Below, piece after piece: positions 26,546 through 38,291 of a stretch of 64,000 bases of DNA (position 1 is its first letter; each line of letters begins with the position of its first letter). A model generated the notes under the pieces. It searched no databases. It saw only the letters and a list, made by a program, of their open reading frames with translations, and was not told where the DNA came from. Source of the stretch: an uncultured Anaerolineae bacterium (lineage in GTDB: Bacteria; Chloroflexota; Anaerolineae; J036; Brachytrichaceae); the NCBI GenBank assembly GCA_937959265.1, contig CALGMA010000004.1:1-64000 (forward strand), given 5' to 3'. Both the position numbers and the translations under genes were made by a program.

Positions 26546-27345
26546 AGTTCGACATTCGACGCTTCCAGACCGTCCCATCCACGATGGACCTCTGCCGCGC
26601 TTATGCAGAGCAGGGCGCGGGTGAAGGGCTTGTCGTCCTGGCCGACGAGCAGACCGCCGGCCGAGGGCGAGCTGGTCGCGCATGGTATTCGCCTCCCGGC
26701 CAGTCGCTCTACCTCTCCATCCTGTTGAGGCCTGATCTATGCCCGCGCCAGATCGGTTGGCTGACCATGATCGGCGCGCTCGCCGTCTGTGAGATCGCCA
26801 AAGAGACAGCGAACGCGCAGCCGGCCGATTCTCGTTCGCGTGCGTCCGCGCTTCCCGCGCCGCTTCTACCGAGCCAAGCGCAGGGCGGGAACGCGCTTCA
26901 ATTCAGACTGAAGTGGCCCAATGACGTGCTGCTGAACGGCAGAAAGGTGGCCGGTGTATTAGTGGAATCGTCTCTAATCGGTGATCGCCTCGACTACGCC
27001 GTGCTGGGCATTGGGTTGAACGTGAACACCCTTTTCGATGACGCGCCGGAGGAGATCAGGCTACGTGCGACCAGCCTGCGCGAGGCGCTGGGGTATGAGG
27101 TGGATCGCGATGTCATCCTCGAGCGATTGTTGGCTGCGTTCAGCGCGCGCTACGCCATGCTGCCTGCCTCGCCGCTGGCCGACTATGTGCGCCGCCTCGA
27201 TGCGCTCGGTTGGCGCGTCCGGCTGCAAGTCGGCGATGAGATCGTGGAAGGCGACGCCGTGCGCGTGGAAGACGACGGCGCCCTGGTGATGATGACGAAC
27301 AGCGGCGAACGCGTCGTCACCTTCGGCGACATCGTGAGCTCGTAA
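26542..27345 (+). CDS. birA: Biotin-[acetyl-CoA-carboxylase] ligase
   Basis: Attaches biotin to the carrier protein of biotin-dependent carboxylases. It has the TMD / ADEQTAGRGRAGRAW adenylate loop (~35), KWPNDVLLNGRKVAGVLVE (~131) and the small C-terminal beta domain. There is no N-terminal helix-turn-helix, so it is an enzyme only and not a repressor. The GTG at 26542 overlaps the previous stop by 4 bp and gives 267 aa. About 35 residues (positions ~90-125), rich in Ala, Pro, Ser and Arg, interrupt the fold between EIAKE and FRLKWPND; they are absent from ordinary BirA and look like an in-frame low-complexity insertion. Confidence 0.92.
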   Translation: MKFDIRRFQTVPSTMDLCRAYAEQGAGEGLVVLADEQTAGRGRAGRAWYSPPGQSLYLSILLRPDLCPRQIGWLTMIGALAVCEIAKETANAQPADSRSRASALPAPLLPSQAQGGNALQFRLKWPNDVLLNGRKVAGVLVESSLIGDRLDYAVLGIGLNVNTLFDDAPEEIRLRATSLREALGYEVDRDVILERLLAAFSARYAMLPASPLADYVRRLDALGWRVRLQVGDEIVEGDAVRVEDDGALVMMTNSGERVVTFGDIVSS

Positions 27346-27393
27346 GCGCGCCGCTTCATAGCCGGGTGCATTTATCTGCAGGGCGAGACATGG

Positions 27394-27420
27394 GTAGGCG
27401 CAGGCATTGCCTGCGCCTAC
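27394..27420. terminator. 27-bp perfect palindrome after birA
   Basis: gtaggcgcaggca, one base, then its exact reverse complement. It forms a strong hairpin 48 bp beyond the birA stop and could end transcription, although no T-run follows. Similar GTAGG...CCTAC palindromes are, to my memory, scattered in Chloroflexota genomes, so it may equally be a dispersed repeat. Confidence 0.6.
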
Positions 27421-27491
27421 CTTCGATATGTTGCGCATGCCCCTCGCCAGAATTGCACCCTCATAGCCTCCGCCGCCTGGCCTGCTCACGG

Positions 27492-27497
27492 TATACT
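27492..27497 (+). promoter_or_regulatory. Possible -10 box for atpA
   Basis: TATACT, 60 bp before the atpA ATG; no convincing -35. Between here and the gene is the ribosome site GGAGG (27542-27546). Confidence 0.35.
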
Positions 27498-27557
27498 TGC
27501 GCCCATTCGAGTGACTGTTCGCCGATTGGCAGAATCAACCCCGGAGGATTAACGTAG

Positions 27558-29270
27558 ATGACTCGGTCGGATTCGACTTCGACTTTCAACCTAGAAGACA
27601 TCGCTGCGTCGCTCAAAGCGCAGATCGAAAAGTTCACCCCTACGCTCCAAGCCGTGGACGTTGGCACTGTGCAGGAGGTCGGCGACGGCATCGCCCGCTG
27701 CACCGGCCTCACGAACGTGCAGGCGCAAGAGCTGGTGGAATTCACCAAGAACGGCACACTGGGACTCGCTTTCAACCTGGAGCCTGATGAGGTCGGCGTC
27801 ATCATCCTGGGCGATTACACCGCCATTGAAGAGGGCGACACCGTGCGCTCCACCGGCCGCGTCATCTCGGTGCCGGTCGGCGATGCGCTGATCGGCCGTG
27901 TGGTGGACCCGCTGGGTCGCCCCCTGGACGGCAAAGGCCCGATCAACACCAACAAGTTCCGCCCACTGGAGCGCATCGCGCCCGGCGTAATCAAGCGCGC
28001 CAACGTGGATACGCCGCTGCAAACCGGTGTCAAGGCGATTGATGCGCTCATCCCGATCGGCCGTGGCCAGCGCGAGCTGATCATCGGCGATCGCAGCACC
28101 GGCAAGACGGCCGTCTGTATTGACACGATCATCAACCAGAAGGGCAAAGGCGTCGTCTGCATCTACGTCGCCATTGGCCAAAAGCTGGCGCAGGTGGCGC
28201 GCGTGGTCAGCACGCTGGAGCAATACGGCGCGATGGACTACACCATCGTCGTCGTCGCCTCGGCGGCCGATTCGGCCACGCTGCAGTACATTGCGCCTTA
28301 CGCCGGCTGCGCCATGGGCGAAGAGATCATGGAAAACGGCGTGACCATTGGCGGCCAGTTCATCAACGACGCGCTGTGCGTGTACGATGACCTGACCAAG
28401 CACGCCTACGCTTATCGCCAGGTGTCGCTGCTGTTGCGCCGCCCGCCGGCCCGCGAGGCTTATCCCGGCGACATTTTCTATCTGCACTCGCGCCTGCTTG
28501 AGCGCGCCGCTCGCCTGGCTTATCAATGGGTGATCCGCGAGGCCGACGACAGCGATGACTGGGGTGATGGCCACAGCGCCAACGGCAAGATTTACGATGG
28601 CGCCATCGGCGAGGAGACGGCTAAGCATGACATGAAAGCGCTGGCCGCCGAGACCGGCAAGAAATACAAGCTGGTCAAGAACCCGCGCACCGGCGGCTCG
28701 CTCACCGCGCTGCCCATCATCGAAACGCAACTCGGCGACGTATCGGCTTACATCCCCACCAACGTGATCTCGATCACTGACGGCCAGCTCTTCCTGGAGA
28801 CTGACCTGTTCAACGCCGGCATTCGTCCGGCGATCAACGTTGGCATCAGCGTCAGCCGGGTAGGGGGCGATGCGCAGACCCGCGCCATGAAGCAAGTGGC
28901 CAGCCGCCTCAAGCTCGACCTGGCGCAGTTCCGTGAGCTGCAAGCGTTCGCCACGTTCGGCAGTGATGTGGACAAGACCACCCTGCAACTGCTGGAGCGC
29001 GGCCGGCGCATGACGGAACTGCTCAAGCAGAAGCAGTACGAGCCGCGTCCACTGTGGGCGCAGGTGGTGGCGATCTTCGCCGGCACCAACGGCTACCTCG
29101 ACAAGATCCCGGTCAACCGCATCCAGGATTGGGAACAACAGTTCATCAAGTACATCGAGATGAGCTATCCGGACCTGGTGAATGGCATCATGACGGAGAA
29201 GCGCATCAACGACGAGAATATCGCCAAGCTGCGCAGCGCGATTGAGGCGTTCAACCGCACCTTCAATTAA
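27558..29270 (+). CDS. atpA: F1 ATP synthase alpha subunit
   Basis: Non-catalytic nucleotide-binding subunit of the F1 hexamer. Walker A is [10 protein letters not shown] (~175), and the family signature [17 protein letters not shown] (~415) is intact. The ATG has GGAGG eleven bases upstream. At 570 aa it is ~60 longer than usual: extra residues around 325-385 ([20 protein letters not shown] and following) interrupt the loop before [13 protein letters not shown]. Such an insertion is rare in alpha subunits I know but may be general in this lineage. The F0 genes and atpH do not precede it; the upstream neighbour is birA. Confidence 0.96.
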   Translation: MTRSDSTSTFNLEDIAASLKAQIEKFTPTLQAVDVGTVQEVGDGIARCTGLTNVQAQELVEFTKNGTLGLAFNLEPDEVGVIILGDYTAIEEGDTVRSTGRVISVPVGDALIGRVVDPLGRPLDGKGPINTNKFRPLERIAPGVIKRANVDTPLQTGVKAIDALIPIGRGQRELIIGDRSTGKTAVCIDTIINQKGKGVVCIYVAIGQKLAQVARVVSTLEQYGAMDYTIVVVASAADSATLQYIAPYAGCAMGEEIMENGVTIGGQFINDALCVYDDLTKHAYAYRQVSLLLRRPPAREAYPGDIFYLHSRLLERAARLAYQWVIREADDSDDWGDGHSANGKIYDGAIGEETAKHDMKALAAETGKKYKLVKNPRTGGSLTALPIIETQLGDVSAYIPTNVISITDGQLFLETDLFNAGIRPAINVGISVSRVGGDAQTRAMKQVASRLKLDLAQFRELQAFATFGSDVDKTTLQLLERGRRMTELLKQKQYEPRPLWAQVVAIFAGTNGYLDKIPVNRIQDWEQQFIKYIEMSYPDLVNGIMTEKRINDENIAKLRSAIEAFNRTFN

Positions 29271-29345
29271 GGAGCAGGATGCAAGAGCCAGGAAGCCAGA
29301 TGACTTCGGTGCTTGACTCTTGATTCTGAACTCTTGGCGCTTATA
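29271..29345. repeat. Word-like low-complexity spacer between atpA and atpG
   Basis: The spacer contains near-repeats of a 6-8 base word (gagccagga, gccagatga, gacttcgg, gacttcttga-like gactcttgattctgaactcttgg). Similar text occurs at 33697-33760, 40863-40937 and 43571-43635. No gene or standard signal is seen in it. Confidence 0.5.
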
Positions 29346-29353
29346 CATCAACG

Positions 29354-30253
29354 ATGGCTACAGCACGAGAAATCAAGCGACGCATTCGCAGCGTCAAGAA
29401 CGTCCGGCAGATCACCAAAGCGCTGGAGAGCGTGGCGGCCGGCCGCGTGCGGCGCGCGCAGCAGATGGTCGAAGCGACGCGCCCGTATTCGCAGCGTGCG
29501 CGCGATTTGCTCGCCAGCGTCGCATCGCTGGCCGGCGGCGAGACGAAGCATCCGCTGCTCACCAATCGCGAACAGGTCAACAGCGCCGCTATCATTTTGA
29601 TCTCCGGCGACCGTGGCCTGGCCGGCGCATTCAACAGCAACGTCTCCCGCGCGGCGTTCAACTTCGCGCGCGACTATGGCAAGCCGGTGCGCTACATCAC
29701 CATCGGCAAGAAAGGGCGCGACTTCATCTACCGGCGCGGCGGCAAGATCGCTGCGGACTTCTCCGGCATGCCGGCGCGCCCGACTCTGCTGGATACGACG
29801 CCCGCGACGCGTGCTGCGATTGACGACTTCCTCAGCGGTGCCGTGGACGAGGTGTACCTGATCTACACTGAGTTCATCAGCGCCACCCAGCAGAAGCCGG
29901 TCATCAAACGGCTGTTGCCCCTCGCGCCCGAAGCGATCGCGCCGGATCAAGCACACACCGGGCCGCGCCCGGCCTATGAATTCGAGCCCGGGCCGGCGGA
30001 GATCCTGAATACACTCCTCCCGCGCCTGACCGAGATGCAGGTGTATCAGGCGGTGCTCGAATCACTGGCCAGCTTTTACACCGCCCAACGCATTGCAATG
30101 CGCAACGCTACCGACAATGCGTCGGACCTGATCGTGGCCTATACGCTGAGTTACAACAAGGCGCGCCAAGCCGGCATCACCAACGAATTGCTCGACATCG
30201 CTGGCGGCGCCGAGGCGCTGCGCCAGGCCATGCAGGACGCGGCCAAAGCCTAG
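29354..30253 (+). CDS. atpG: F1 ATP synthase gamma subunit
   Basis: Central rotor stalk of the ATP synthase. The N-terminal helix ATAREIKRRIRSVKNVRQIT and the C-terminal helix ending NELLDIAGGAEAL are typical. Middle motif ISGDRGLAGAFNSNV is intact. 299 aa is normal. It is separated from atpA by a short low-complexity spacer and from atpD by an unrelated glycosyltransferase gene. Confidence 0.95.
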   Translation: MATAREIKRRIRSVKNVRQITKALESVAAGRVRRAQQMVEATRPYSQRARDLLASVASLAGGETKHPLLTNREQVNSAAIILISGDRGLAGAFNSNVSRAAFNFARDYGKPVRYITIGKKGRDFIYRRGGKIAADFSGMPARPTLLDTTPATRAAIDDFLSGAVDEVYLIYTEFISATQQKPVIKRLLPLAPEAIAPDQAHTGPRPAYEFEPGPAEILNTLLPRLTEMQVYQAVLESLASFYTAQRIAMRNATDNASDLIVAYTLSYNKARQAGITNELLDIAGGAEALRQAMQDAAKA

Positions 30254-30386
30254 GGATGCCTGCCGGCGGTGCTCTGTTAGCAGACCTGAGCTGATCGTTC
30301 GGCTCGTGATCAATTTGTTTGAAAGCCGTCATGCTGGCATAGGCCGCCGGCTTGCTCGATTACGCTATGCTTGCAGCCTGGGCATT

Positions 30387-32228
30387 ATGGATCTTGTGCA
30401 AGCTGCGCCTACACCGGCAAAGTCAACGAAAGTAGTCGACATCGCGGCGCGAGTCGCACGCTATATTCCGCTCGTCGCCGCAATAGCCCTCTTCCTGGCC
30501 TTCTCGCTGCGCCAGCTGCATCTGCCCGGCTTCTATTACGACGAGGCGCTCGACCTGGCTCCGATGCTGGACGTGATGCAGGGCCGACAGCCGGAATTGC
30601 TGCGCGGCATCGGCATCGGCCGTTTCCCGGTCATGTTGCTCGACTACATGGGGAGCCTGGGCGGATACCTGACCTTGCCCTTCATGGGGTTGTTTGGGCC
30701 GGGCTATGTGGCGGCGCGCGCGCAGCCCATCTTCTTCTCCTGCGTCACCATTGTGCTGGCCTGGTTATTGGCGCGCCGGTGGTTCGGCTATGGCGTCGCT
30801 GGCATTGCCGTGCTACTGCTGGCAGTCAACCCCTCCTTCATTTGGTTCAGCCGGCAGGGCATCAGCGTGACGAGTGTGATGACGGTGTTCTCGATCGGCT
30901 CGCTGCTGTTGCTCGATGAGGTGATTCGGAGAGAGAGCTGGGAGTCGAGCATCGAGGACCGAGGGCCAAGTGCCGCGCGTCGGGGTCTGTCTCCGGGTTC
31001 CTGGCTTCTGGCGCTGATCGCCGGCCTGCTGATCGGCCTGGGATTGTGGGCTAAGTTGTTATTCCTGCGCTGGGTGATCGTGCTGATGGTCATCGGCGCG
31101 GTGTTCCTGGTCACGCGCAGCCGCGAGGCGCGTCGCATCCAAAGCCAGCGGGAACACCTGGCTGCGCTTGCGCCGGTGATGAGGTGGACGCTGGCTGGCA
31201 TGCTGCTCGGCGCGTCCCCGCTGATCTACTACAACCTGGCCGGCCTGATCCGCGATGGCCAGCCGTGGACGGTCACGCTCTTGCTCGATGCGCTCATGCG
31301 GCCGACGCAGCAGTTCGGCGTGAACAATCTGGATTTCTTCCACAACATTCGAAAGGCCTATGACGACGTGCGCGTGTTCGTGGACGGTAGCTACTTCTGG
31401 TACAACGGTGTGCCGTTCGGCAACGTCTACGCCGTGCCGGCGTTGATACTCGGCGCGATCCTCGGCGCCATTTTGGCCATCGTCCGCGGGCACGGCTTGA
31501 GCGACTTGCCGCTGGCGGAGCAGGGCAAGCGCGATGCGTCGCGGCGATTCTTCGCGGCTCTGGCGAGCATCGCCACCCTGGTCGTGTTGGGCGCGTTCAC
31601 CGTCTCCGGCTTGTGGTCCACTCACCAGTTCATCATGCTGCCCCTGCCGCAGTTGGTGGTAGCTTGCGCGGCCGTGTGGCTGGCAGAGGGTGCCGCTCAT
31701 CTTGTGCCACGTGTCATGTGGGATGCGTCACGCCACGCGACGCGCAATTTGCAATCCATGCTTCTGGCCACCGTGTTTACCTGCGTGCTTGTTGCGCTGC
31801 CCTTCAGCCGAGATGTATGGGTCAACGAGCAGCACCACGCGACCCTGGCGCGCACCGGCGGGACGGGACGCTTCTCCGACGCGATCTACAAACTGGCCGA
31901 CTGGTTGGACGCCAACGAGGTGCATCAGCCGGTCGCGCTGGACTGGGGTATCGAGAAGAATTTGCGTGTGCTGACGGCGGATCGTGTACGGCCAGTAGAG
32001 ATCTTCGGCTTCTCCGAGCAGGCCGACGAGGGTTTCCGGCAGCGCGCCGTTGAGATGCTGCAGGATCCCAACCGACGCTACATCGTGCTTTGGGAGCGAT
32101 TTGCCGTTTATAATCGCCGTCAAGACTTCACCGAAATCGCGAATCGGATGGGCCGGCAGGTCGTCGAAACCTTCATTGCGCATGAGAAGAGCGGCCTGCC
32201 CGTGTACGTTGTGCTAGAGGCCAGATAA
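30387..32228 (+). CDS. Polytopic membrane glycosyltransferase (GT-C, PMT/ArnT-like)
   Basis: 613 aa with about ten membrane helices. The first periplasmic loop has LPGFYYDEALDL, matching the acidic motif of lipid-linked sugar transferases (ArnT, PMT, GT83). It would transfer a sugar from a polyprenyl carrier to an acceptor outside the membrane; donor and acceptor are unknown. ATG 30387 (MDLVQ) is preferred; an upstream GTG (30306) adds an unsupported tail. A hydrophilic word-like segment (around 30925-31005; RESWESSIEDRGPSAARRGL) sits between two helices. It splits the F1 genes between atpG and atpD. Confidence 0.75.
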   Translation: MDLVQAAPTPAKSTKVVDIAARVARYIPLVAAIALFLAFSLRQLHLPGFYYDEALDLAPMLDVMQGRQPELLRGIGIGRFPVMLLDYMGSLGGYLTLPFMGLFGPGYVAARAQPIFFSCVTIVLAWLLARRWFGYGVAGIAVLLLAVNPSFIWFSRQGISVTSVMTVFSIGSLLLLDEVIRRESWESSIEDRGPSAARRGLSPGSWLLALIAGLLIGLGLWAKLLFLRWVIVLMVIGAVFLVTRSREARRIQSQREHLAALAPVMRWTLAGMLLGASPLIYYNLAGLIRDGQPWTVTLLLDALMRPTQQFGVNNLDFFHNIRKAYDDVRVFVDGSYFWYNGVPFGNVYAVPALILGAILGAILAIVRGHGLSDLPLAEQGKRDASRRFFAALASIATLVVLGAFTVSGLWSTHQFIMLPLPQLVVACAAVWLAEGAAHLVPRVMWDASRHATRNLQSMLLATVFTCVLVALPFSRDVWVNEQHHATLARTGGTGRFSDAIYKLADWLDANEVHQPVALDWGIEKNLRVLTADRVRPVEIFGFSEQADEGFRQRAVEMLQDPNRRYIVLWERFAVYNRRQDFTEIANRMGRQVVETFIAHEKSGLPVYVVLEAR

Positions 32229-33692
<1,464 letters not shown>

Positions 33693-33696
33693 GCAA

Positions 33697-33760
33697 GCAG
33701 CATTGAGGATTGCGACGGGCTAGCGCCAGCCTTGCGGCCTTCTCAATTCTCAATGCTTAA
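33697..33760. repeat. Word-like low-complexity spacer between atpD and atpC
   Basis: The ends carry attgaggattgcg and tctcaattctcaatgct, an imperfect inverted pair, with ggctagcgccagcc (a palindrome) in the middle. It resembles the other word-like spacers in this window. Confidence 0.5.
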
Positions 33761-33767
33761 TTTGCCT

Positions 33768-34196
33768 ATGCCGTTGCATCTAGAAATCGTCACAAGCGAG
33801 CGCACCGTATTCAGCGGCGATGTGGATATGGTGACCGTGCCTGGCGCCGGCGGCGTAATGGGCGTATTGCCGCATCACGCGCCGGTGCTCTCTACGCTGA
33901 AGCCGGGCGAGCTGCGCGTCAAGATCGGCGACGAAGTGCAGGAGTTCGCCATCGGCGGCGGTTTCGTGGATATCCACGACAACCGTGTGATCATCTTGGC
34001 CGATAGCGCCGAACGCGCTGATGAGATTGACATCGCCCGTGCCGAAGCCGCCCGCGCGCGCGCCGAAGAGTTACTGAAGAGCCCGCCGCCGAACAAAGAA
34101 GACCTGTTCAAGCTCGAGGCGGCGCTACGCCGGAGCACGGTGCGCTTGAACGTGGCCATGCGTCGGCGCACCCATCGCGGCGAGTCGCACAACTGA
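33768..34196 (+). CDS. atpC: F1 ATP synthase epsilon subunit
   Basis: 142 aa. N-terminal beta sandwich (LEIVTSERTVFSGDVDMVTVPG, GVMGVLPHHAPVLSTLKPGEL) and a C-terminal helical hairpin rich in Ala and Arg, which regulates the rotor. The ATG at 33768 (MPLHLE) matches the usual start; upstream in-frame codons come from the low-complexity spacer. Followed by mreB. Confidence 0.94.
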   Translation: MPLHLEIVTSERTVFSGDVDMVTVPGAGGVMGVLPHHAPVLSTLKPGELRVKIGDEVQEFAIGGGFVDIHDNRVIILADSAERADEIDIARAEAARARAEELLKSPPPNKEDLFKLEAALRRSTVRLNVAMRRRTHRGESHN

Positions 34197-34280
34197 CGCC
34201 AGGCGCATCGCTGCGCGTCCTGTGTGAGGTGCCGGTAGGATCGCCGGCAAGCCGCAAGATTCACGAATCGTTAGAACGAC

Positions 34281-35285
34281 ATGGGCATCCTTCGGGCAGA
34301 GATCGGCATAGACCTCGGCACCGTCAACGTTGTGGTGTATGTGCGGGGCAAGGGCATTGTGATCCAGGAGCCCTCCGTCGTTGCTATTCTCTCGCGCGAG
34401 GAGACGGTCGTGGAAGTCGGTGAAGAGGCGCGCCAAATGTACGGCCGCACTCCCGACGAGATCGAGGTTGCCCGGCCGCTGCGCGATGGCGTGATCGCCG
34501 ACTACCAGGTGACTCAGAGGATGCTCCAGCACTTCGTCAATAAAGCGAAGGGCTTCAGCCTGTTGCCGCCGCGCGTGGTTATCGGCGTGCCCTATGGCGT
34601 GACCAGCGTCGAACGTCGCGCAGTGCGCGAGGCGGCCATCGAAGCCGGCGCCGGTGAGGTCTTTCCGATCCGCGAGCCGCTGGCCGCCGCATACGGCGCG
34701 GGCTTGCCGGTGGATACCGCCACAGGAAACCTGGTTGTAGATATCGGCGGCGGCACTGCCGAGGCCGCAGTGGTCTCCATGAACGGCATCGTCGTCGCCA
34801 ACTCTGTGCGCGTCGGTGGCCTCAAGCTCGACGCTGCCATTCAGAACTTCATTCGCCGCAAGTACAACCTGGCCATTGGCGAACCGACTGCGGAAGAAAT
34901 CAAGATCAACATTGGCAGCGCGCTCCCGCTGGAAGAAGAGATGTACATGCAAGTTCAGGGGCGTGACCAGGTCACCGGCCTGCCGCGCATGATCGAGGTC
35001 TCGACCAACGAAATTGTTGAGGCCCTGCAGGAACCGCTGGCGCAGATTTCTGCGTGTGTGAAGTCGGTGCTGGAGCGCACGCCGCCCGAGCTGGCGTCCG
35101 ACATCATTGACCGTGGCATGGCGCTGACTGGCGGCACAGCCTTGTTGCACAAGCTCGACGAATACCTCACCCGAGAGACCGGCATCCCGGCCTACGTGGC
35201 CGACGCACCGATCGCTTGCGTCGCCCTCGGTACAGGTCGCGCACTCGAGAACATCGAGGTGCTCAAGCGCACCGAATTCATCTGA
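34281..35285 (+). CDS. mreB: Rod-shape determining actin homologue MreB
   Basis: Forms membrane-bound filaments that guide cell wall or shape synthesis. Actin motifs: phosphate 1 [19 protein letters not shown], phosphate 2 [17 protein letters not shown] (~153), adenosine loop [18 protein letters not shown] (~285). 334 aa, slightly short but complete. The N-terminal membrane-binding residues are MGILRAE. No mreC or mreD follows; a maf gene does. The position after atpC suggests joint transcription with the ATP synthase genes. Confidence 0.94.
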   Translation: MGILRAEIGIDLGTVNVVVYVRGKGIVIQEPSVVAILSREETVVEVGEEARQMYGRTPDEIEVARPLRDGVIADYQVTQRMLQHFVNKAKGFSLLPPRVVIGVPYGVTSVERRAVREAAIEAGAGEVFPIREPLAAAYGAGLPVDTATGNLVVDIGGGTAEAAVVSMNGIVVANSVRVGGLKLDAAIQNFIRRKYNLAIGEPTAEEIKINIGSALPLEEEMYMQVQGRDQVTGLPRMIEVSTNEIVEALQEPLAQISACVKSVLERTPPELASDIIDRGMALTGGTALLHKLDEYLTRETGIPAYVADAPIACVALGTGRALENIEVLKRTEFI

Positions 35286-35335
35286 CCAACTACAGGGGTA
35301 GGCAGCGGCTTGAGATTAGCGACGAGAGACTGCCC

Positions 35336-36130
35336 ATGGACGACTCATCTCGACCGCTCATTCCTGATCCTCGCGCTCCCATCGTCCTGGCATCGGCCTC
35401 GCTTCGTCGGCGGGAGCTGCTCCGCATGCTCGGCTTGACCTTTCAGGTGTGCCCAGCAGATGTGGACGAGACTCCGCTACCGGATGAGACGCCGCTCGAG
35501 ACCCAATACCGCATCACCCGCGAGAAGGCCCGTACGGCGCAGAAGCGATTGGCGCTCGGCACTTGCGCAGCCCAGATTGATCCGCCATCCGCCGAGCGTA
35601 TGATGACCGATCCGCCATCGCCGGTTCTCCATCTCCAATCCCCAATCGCTGACTCGATCATCATCGCCTGCGACACAACGGTGGTGCTGGACGGCGAGAT
35701 GTTGAACAAACCAGCCGACGCCGACGAAGCGCGCATGATGCTGCGCCGCCTGCGCGGGCGCATCCATCAGGTGCAGTCGGCCATTGTGATATGTTGGAAT
35801 GGACACGAACGCCTTGACACCGTTTCGTCGCAAGTGACGATGCGCGATTACAGCGATGACGAAATCGAGGCCTACATTGCCACCGGCGATCCGTTCGACA
35901 AGGCTGGCGGTTATGCTGCGCAGCATCCATCCTTCCAGCCCATTGCGCACATTCGCGGTTGCCCACTCAACGTCGTCGGCCTGGCTCTGTGTCATGTACG
36001 CGCTTTGTTGCCGCACTTGCCCGACCCGGCGCCGGTGTGTACGGCGTTCACCGGCGTGCCGTGCCCACGCGTGTTAGACGATCCCCACCATGTCGTTGCA
36101 CGCTTGACGTCGCCGTGCGGCTCAGCATAG
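35336..36130 (+). CDS. maf: Maf/YhdE-type nucleoside triphosphate pyrophosphatase
   Basis: House-cleaning enzyme that hydrolyses non-canonical or m5U/dTTP-type nucleotides. It has LASASLRRRELLRMLGL (substrate loop), DETPLPDE, the catalytic Asp in IIACDTTVV and the signature GDPFDKAGGYAAQ (~182). ATG 35336 gives 264 aa, longer than the usual ~195. Part of the excess is an insertion of ~35 residues (codons ~73-105) with two copies of a DPPS word; it precedes the catalytic strand. The C-terminal ~30 residues after PHLPDPAPV are also extra. Confidence 0.9.
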   Translation: MDDSSRPLIPDPRAPIVLASASLRRRELLRMLGLTFQVCPADVDETPLPDETPLETQYRITREKARTAQKRLALGTCAAQIDPPSAERMMTDPPSPVLHLQSPIADSIIIACDTTVVLDGEMLNKPADADEARMMLRRLRGRIHQVQSAIVICWNGHERLDTVSSQVTMRDYSDDEIEAYIATGDPFDKAGGYAAQHPSFQPIAHIRGCPLNVVGLALCHVRALLPHLPDPAPVCTAFTGVPCPRVLDDPHHVVARLTSPCGSA

Positions 36131-36245
36131 CGCTCCTCAACTTCGGTATAATCCGTGGGCTTCATTTCTGGACTTCTGCCAAGGGTGGGCATCTGCTGCA
36201 CGCCTTCGGTGAGTTTTAATGACTGGATAAGAGGAGTAGTACGAG

Positions 36246-36467
36246 ATGCCAAAGCGAACGTATCAACCGAAGAAGCGCCGCCGCGTGCGCGTACACGGCT
36301 TCCGGGCGCGCATGTCAACCAAGAGCGGACGCAAGGTGCTTGCCGCGCGTCGTGCAAAAGGGCGCAAAGTGTTGACCGTGTCGGCGAACAACCACGTCAA
36401 GAAAGTGGACTGGAACGCGGTGTATTCCCCCGCCAAGAGCAAACGCGGCACAGAGGGCAGCAAGTAA
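36246..36467 (+). CDS. rpmH: 50S ribosomal protein L34
   Basis: Starts [22 protein letters not shown], the L34 signature. 73 aa instead of the usual 44-50: after the core ([12 protein letters not shown]) there is a 25-residue extension ([20 protein letters not shown]). Ribosome site GAGGAG lies 12 bp upstream. Precedes rnpA by 4 bp, the conserved arrangement. Confidence 0.95.
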   Translation: MPKRTYQPKKRRRVRVHGFRARMSTKSGRKVLAARRAKGRKVLTVSANNHVKKVDWNAVYSPAKSKRGTEGSK

Positions 36468-36471
36468 CCAA

Positions 36472-36843
36472 TTGGAGAGGCTGGCGAGGAAGGAGGACTT
36501 CGAGCGGGTGCGCCGAGAGGGCGCGCGGTGGCGCGGCAAGTACTGTGTGTTGAGCGCCGCTCGCATGCCGGCGCAAGCGGATGAACCGTATGTGTTACGA
36601 ACGCGGGTTGGTTACATTACTACGCGATCGATCGGCAACGCTGTGAAACGTAACCGCGCGCGCCGGTTGTTGCGAGAGGTGATGCGTCATCTGTCCGATT
36701 CAATTGTCCCTGGCTGGGATATCGTGCTGGTCGCGCAACCATCCATCATCGCCGAGTCGGCGCGTATGCAGCAGGTGCAAGAAGATCTACTGTGGCTGCT
36801 GAACAAAGCTCATCTGATACGAACGGCGCCTATCGCGAAGTGA
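36472..36843 (+). CDS. rnpA: Ribonuclease P protein component
   Basis: Protein subunit that helps RNase P RNA trim tRNA 5' ends. The RNR motif is [15 protein letters not shown] (~60), and the start [14 protein letters not shown] is typical. TTG start at 36472, four bases after the rpmH stop; 123 aa. Confidence 0.93.
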   Translation: MERLARKEDFERVRREGARWRGKYCVLSAARMPAQADEPYVLRTRVGYITTRSIGNAVKRNRARRLLREVMRHLSDSIVPGWDIVLVAQPSIIAESARMQQVQEDLLWLLNKAHLIRTAPIAK

Positions 36844-36872
36844 CGCTCGAAACCTACCCGCGGCGCGCGCGC

Positions 36873-37097
36873 ATGAGGCAGGCCCTGCTCGACCGGCTGA
36901 TGATCGGTGCGATTCGTTTTTACCAGCTTGCGATCTCTCCGGCGCTCCCGCCGTCGTGTCGCTTTTATCCCACATGCAGCGAATATACGCTACAGGCCAT
37001 CGCCAAGTACGGCGCTGTGAAAGGGCTGTGGCTCGGCGTCAGGCGCATTGCGCGCTGTCATCCCTTCCATCCTGGTGGATACGATCCGGTCCCCTGA
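36873..37097 (+). CDS. yidD: Membrane protein insertion efficiency factor
   Basis: 74-aa amphipathic protein that helps YidC. Signature [17 protein letters not shown] and [13 protein letters not shown]. The ATG at 36873 matches the family length; an upstream GTG would overlap rnpA by 52 bp and lacks homology. yidC itself, which commonly follows, is not here; a lipoprotein gene takes its place. Confidence 0.9.
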   Translation: MRQALLDRLMIGAIRFYQLAISPALPPSCRFYPTCSEYTLQAIAKYGAVKGLWLGVRRIARCHPFHPGGYDPVP

Positions 37098-37112
37098 GCG
37101 TCTGAACCGAAC

Positions 37113-38264
<1,152 letters not shown>

Positions 38265-38291
38265 CGCCGCAGCTGAGCCTCACCGGTCATT

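Noticed and set aside
27591-29351. Minus-strand frame of 586 codons opposite atpA
   Set aside because: Shadow of atpA caused by codon bias; no homology pattern or ribosome site.
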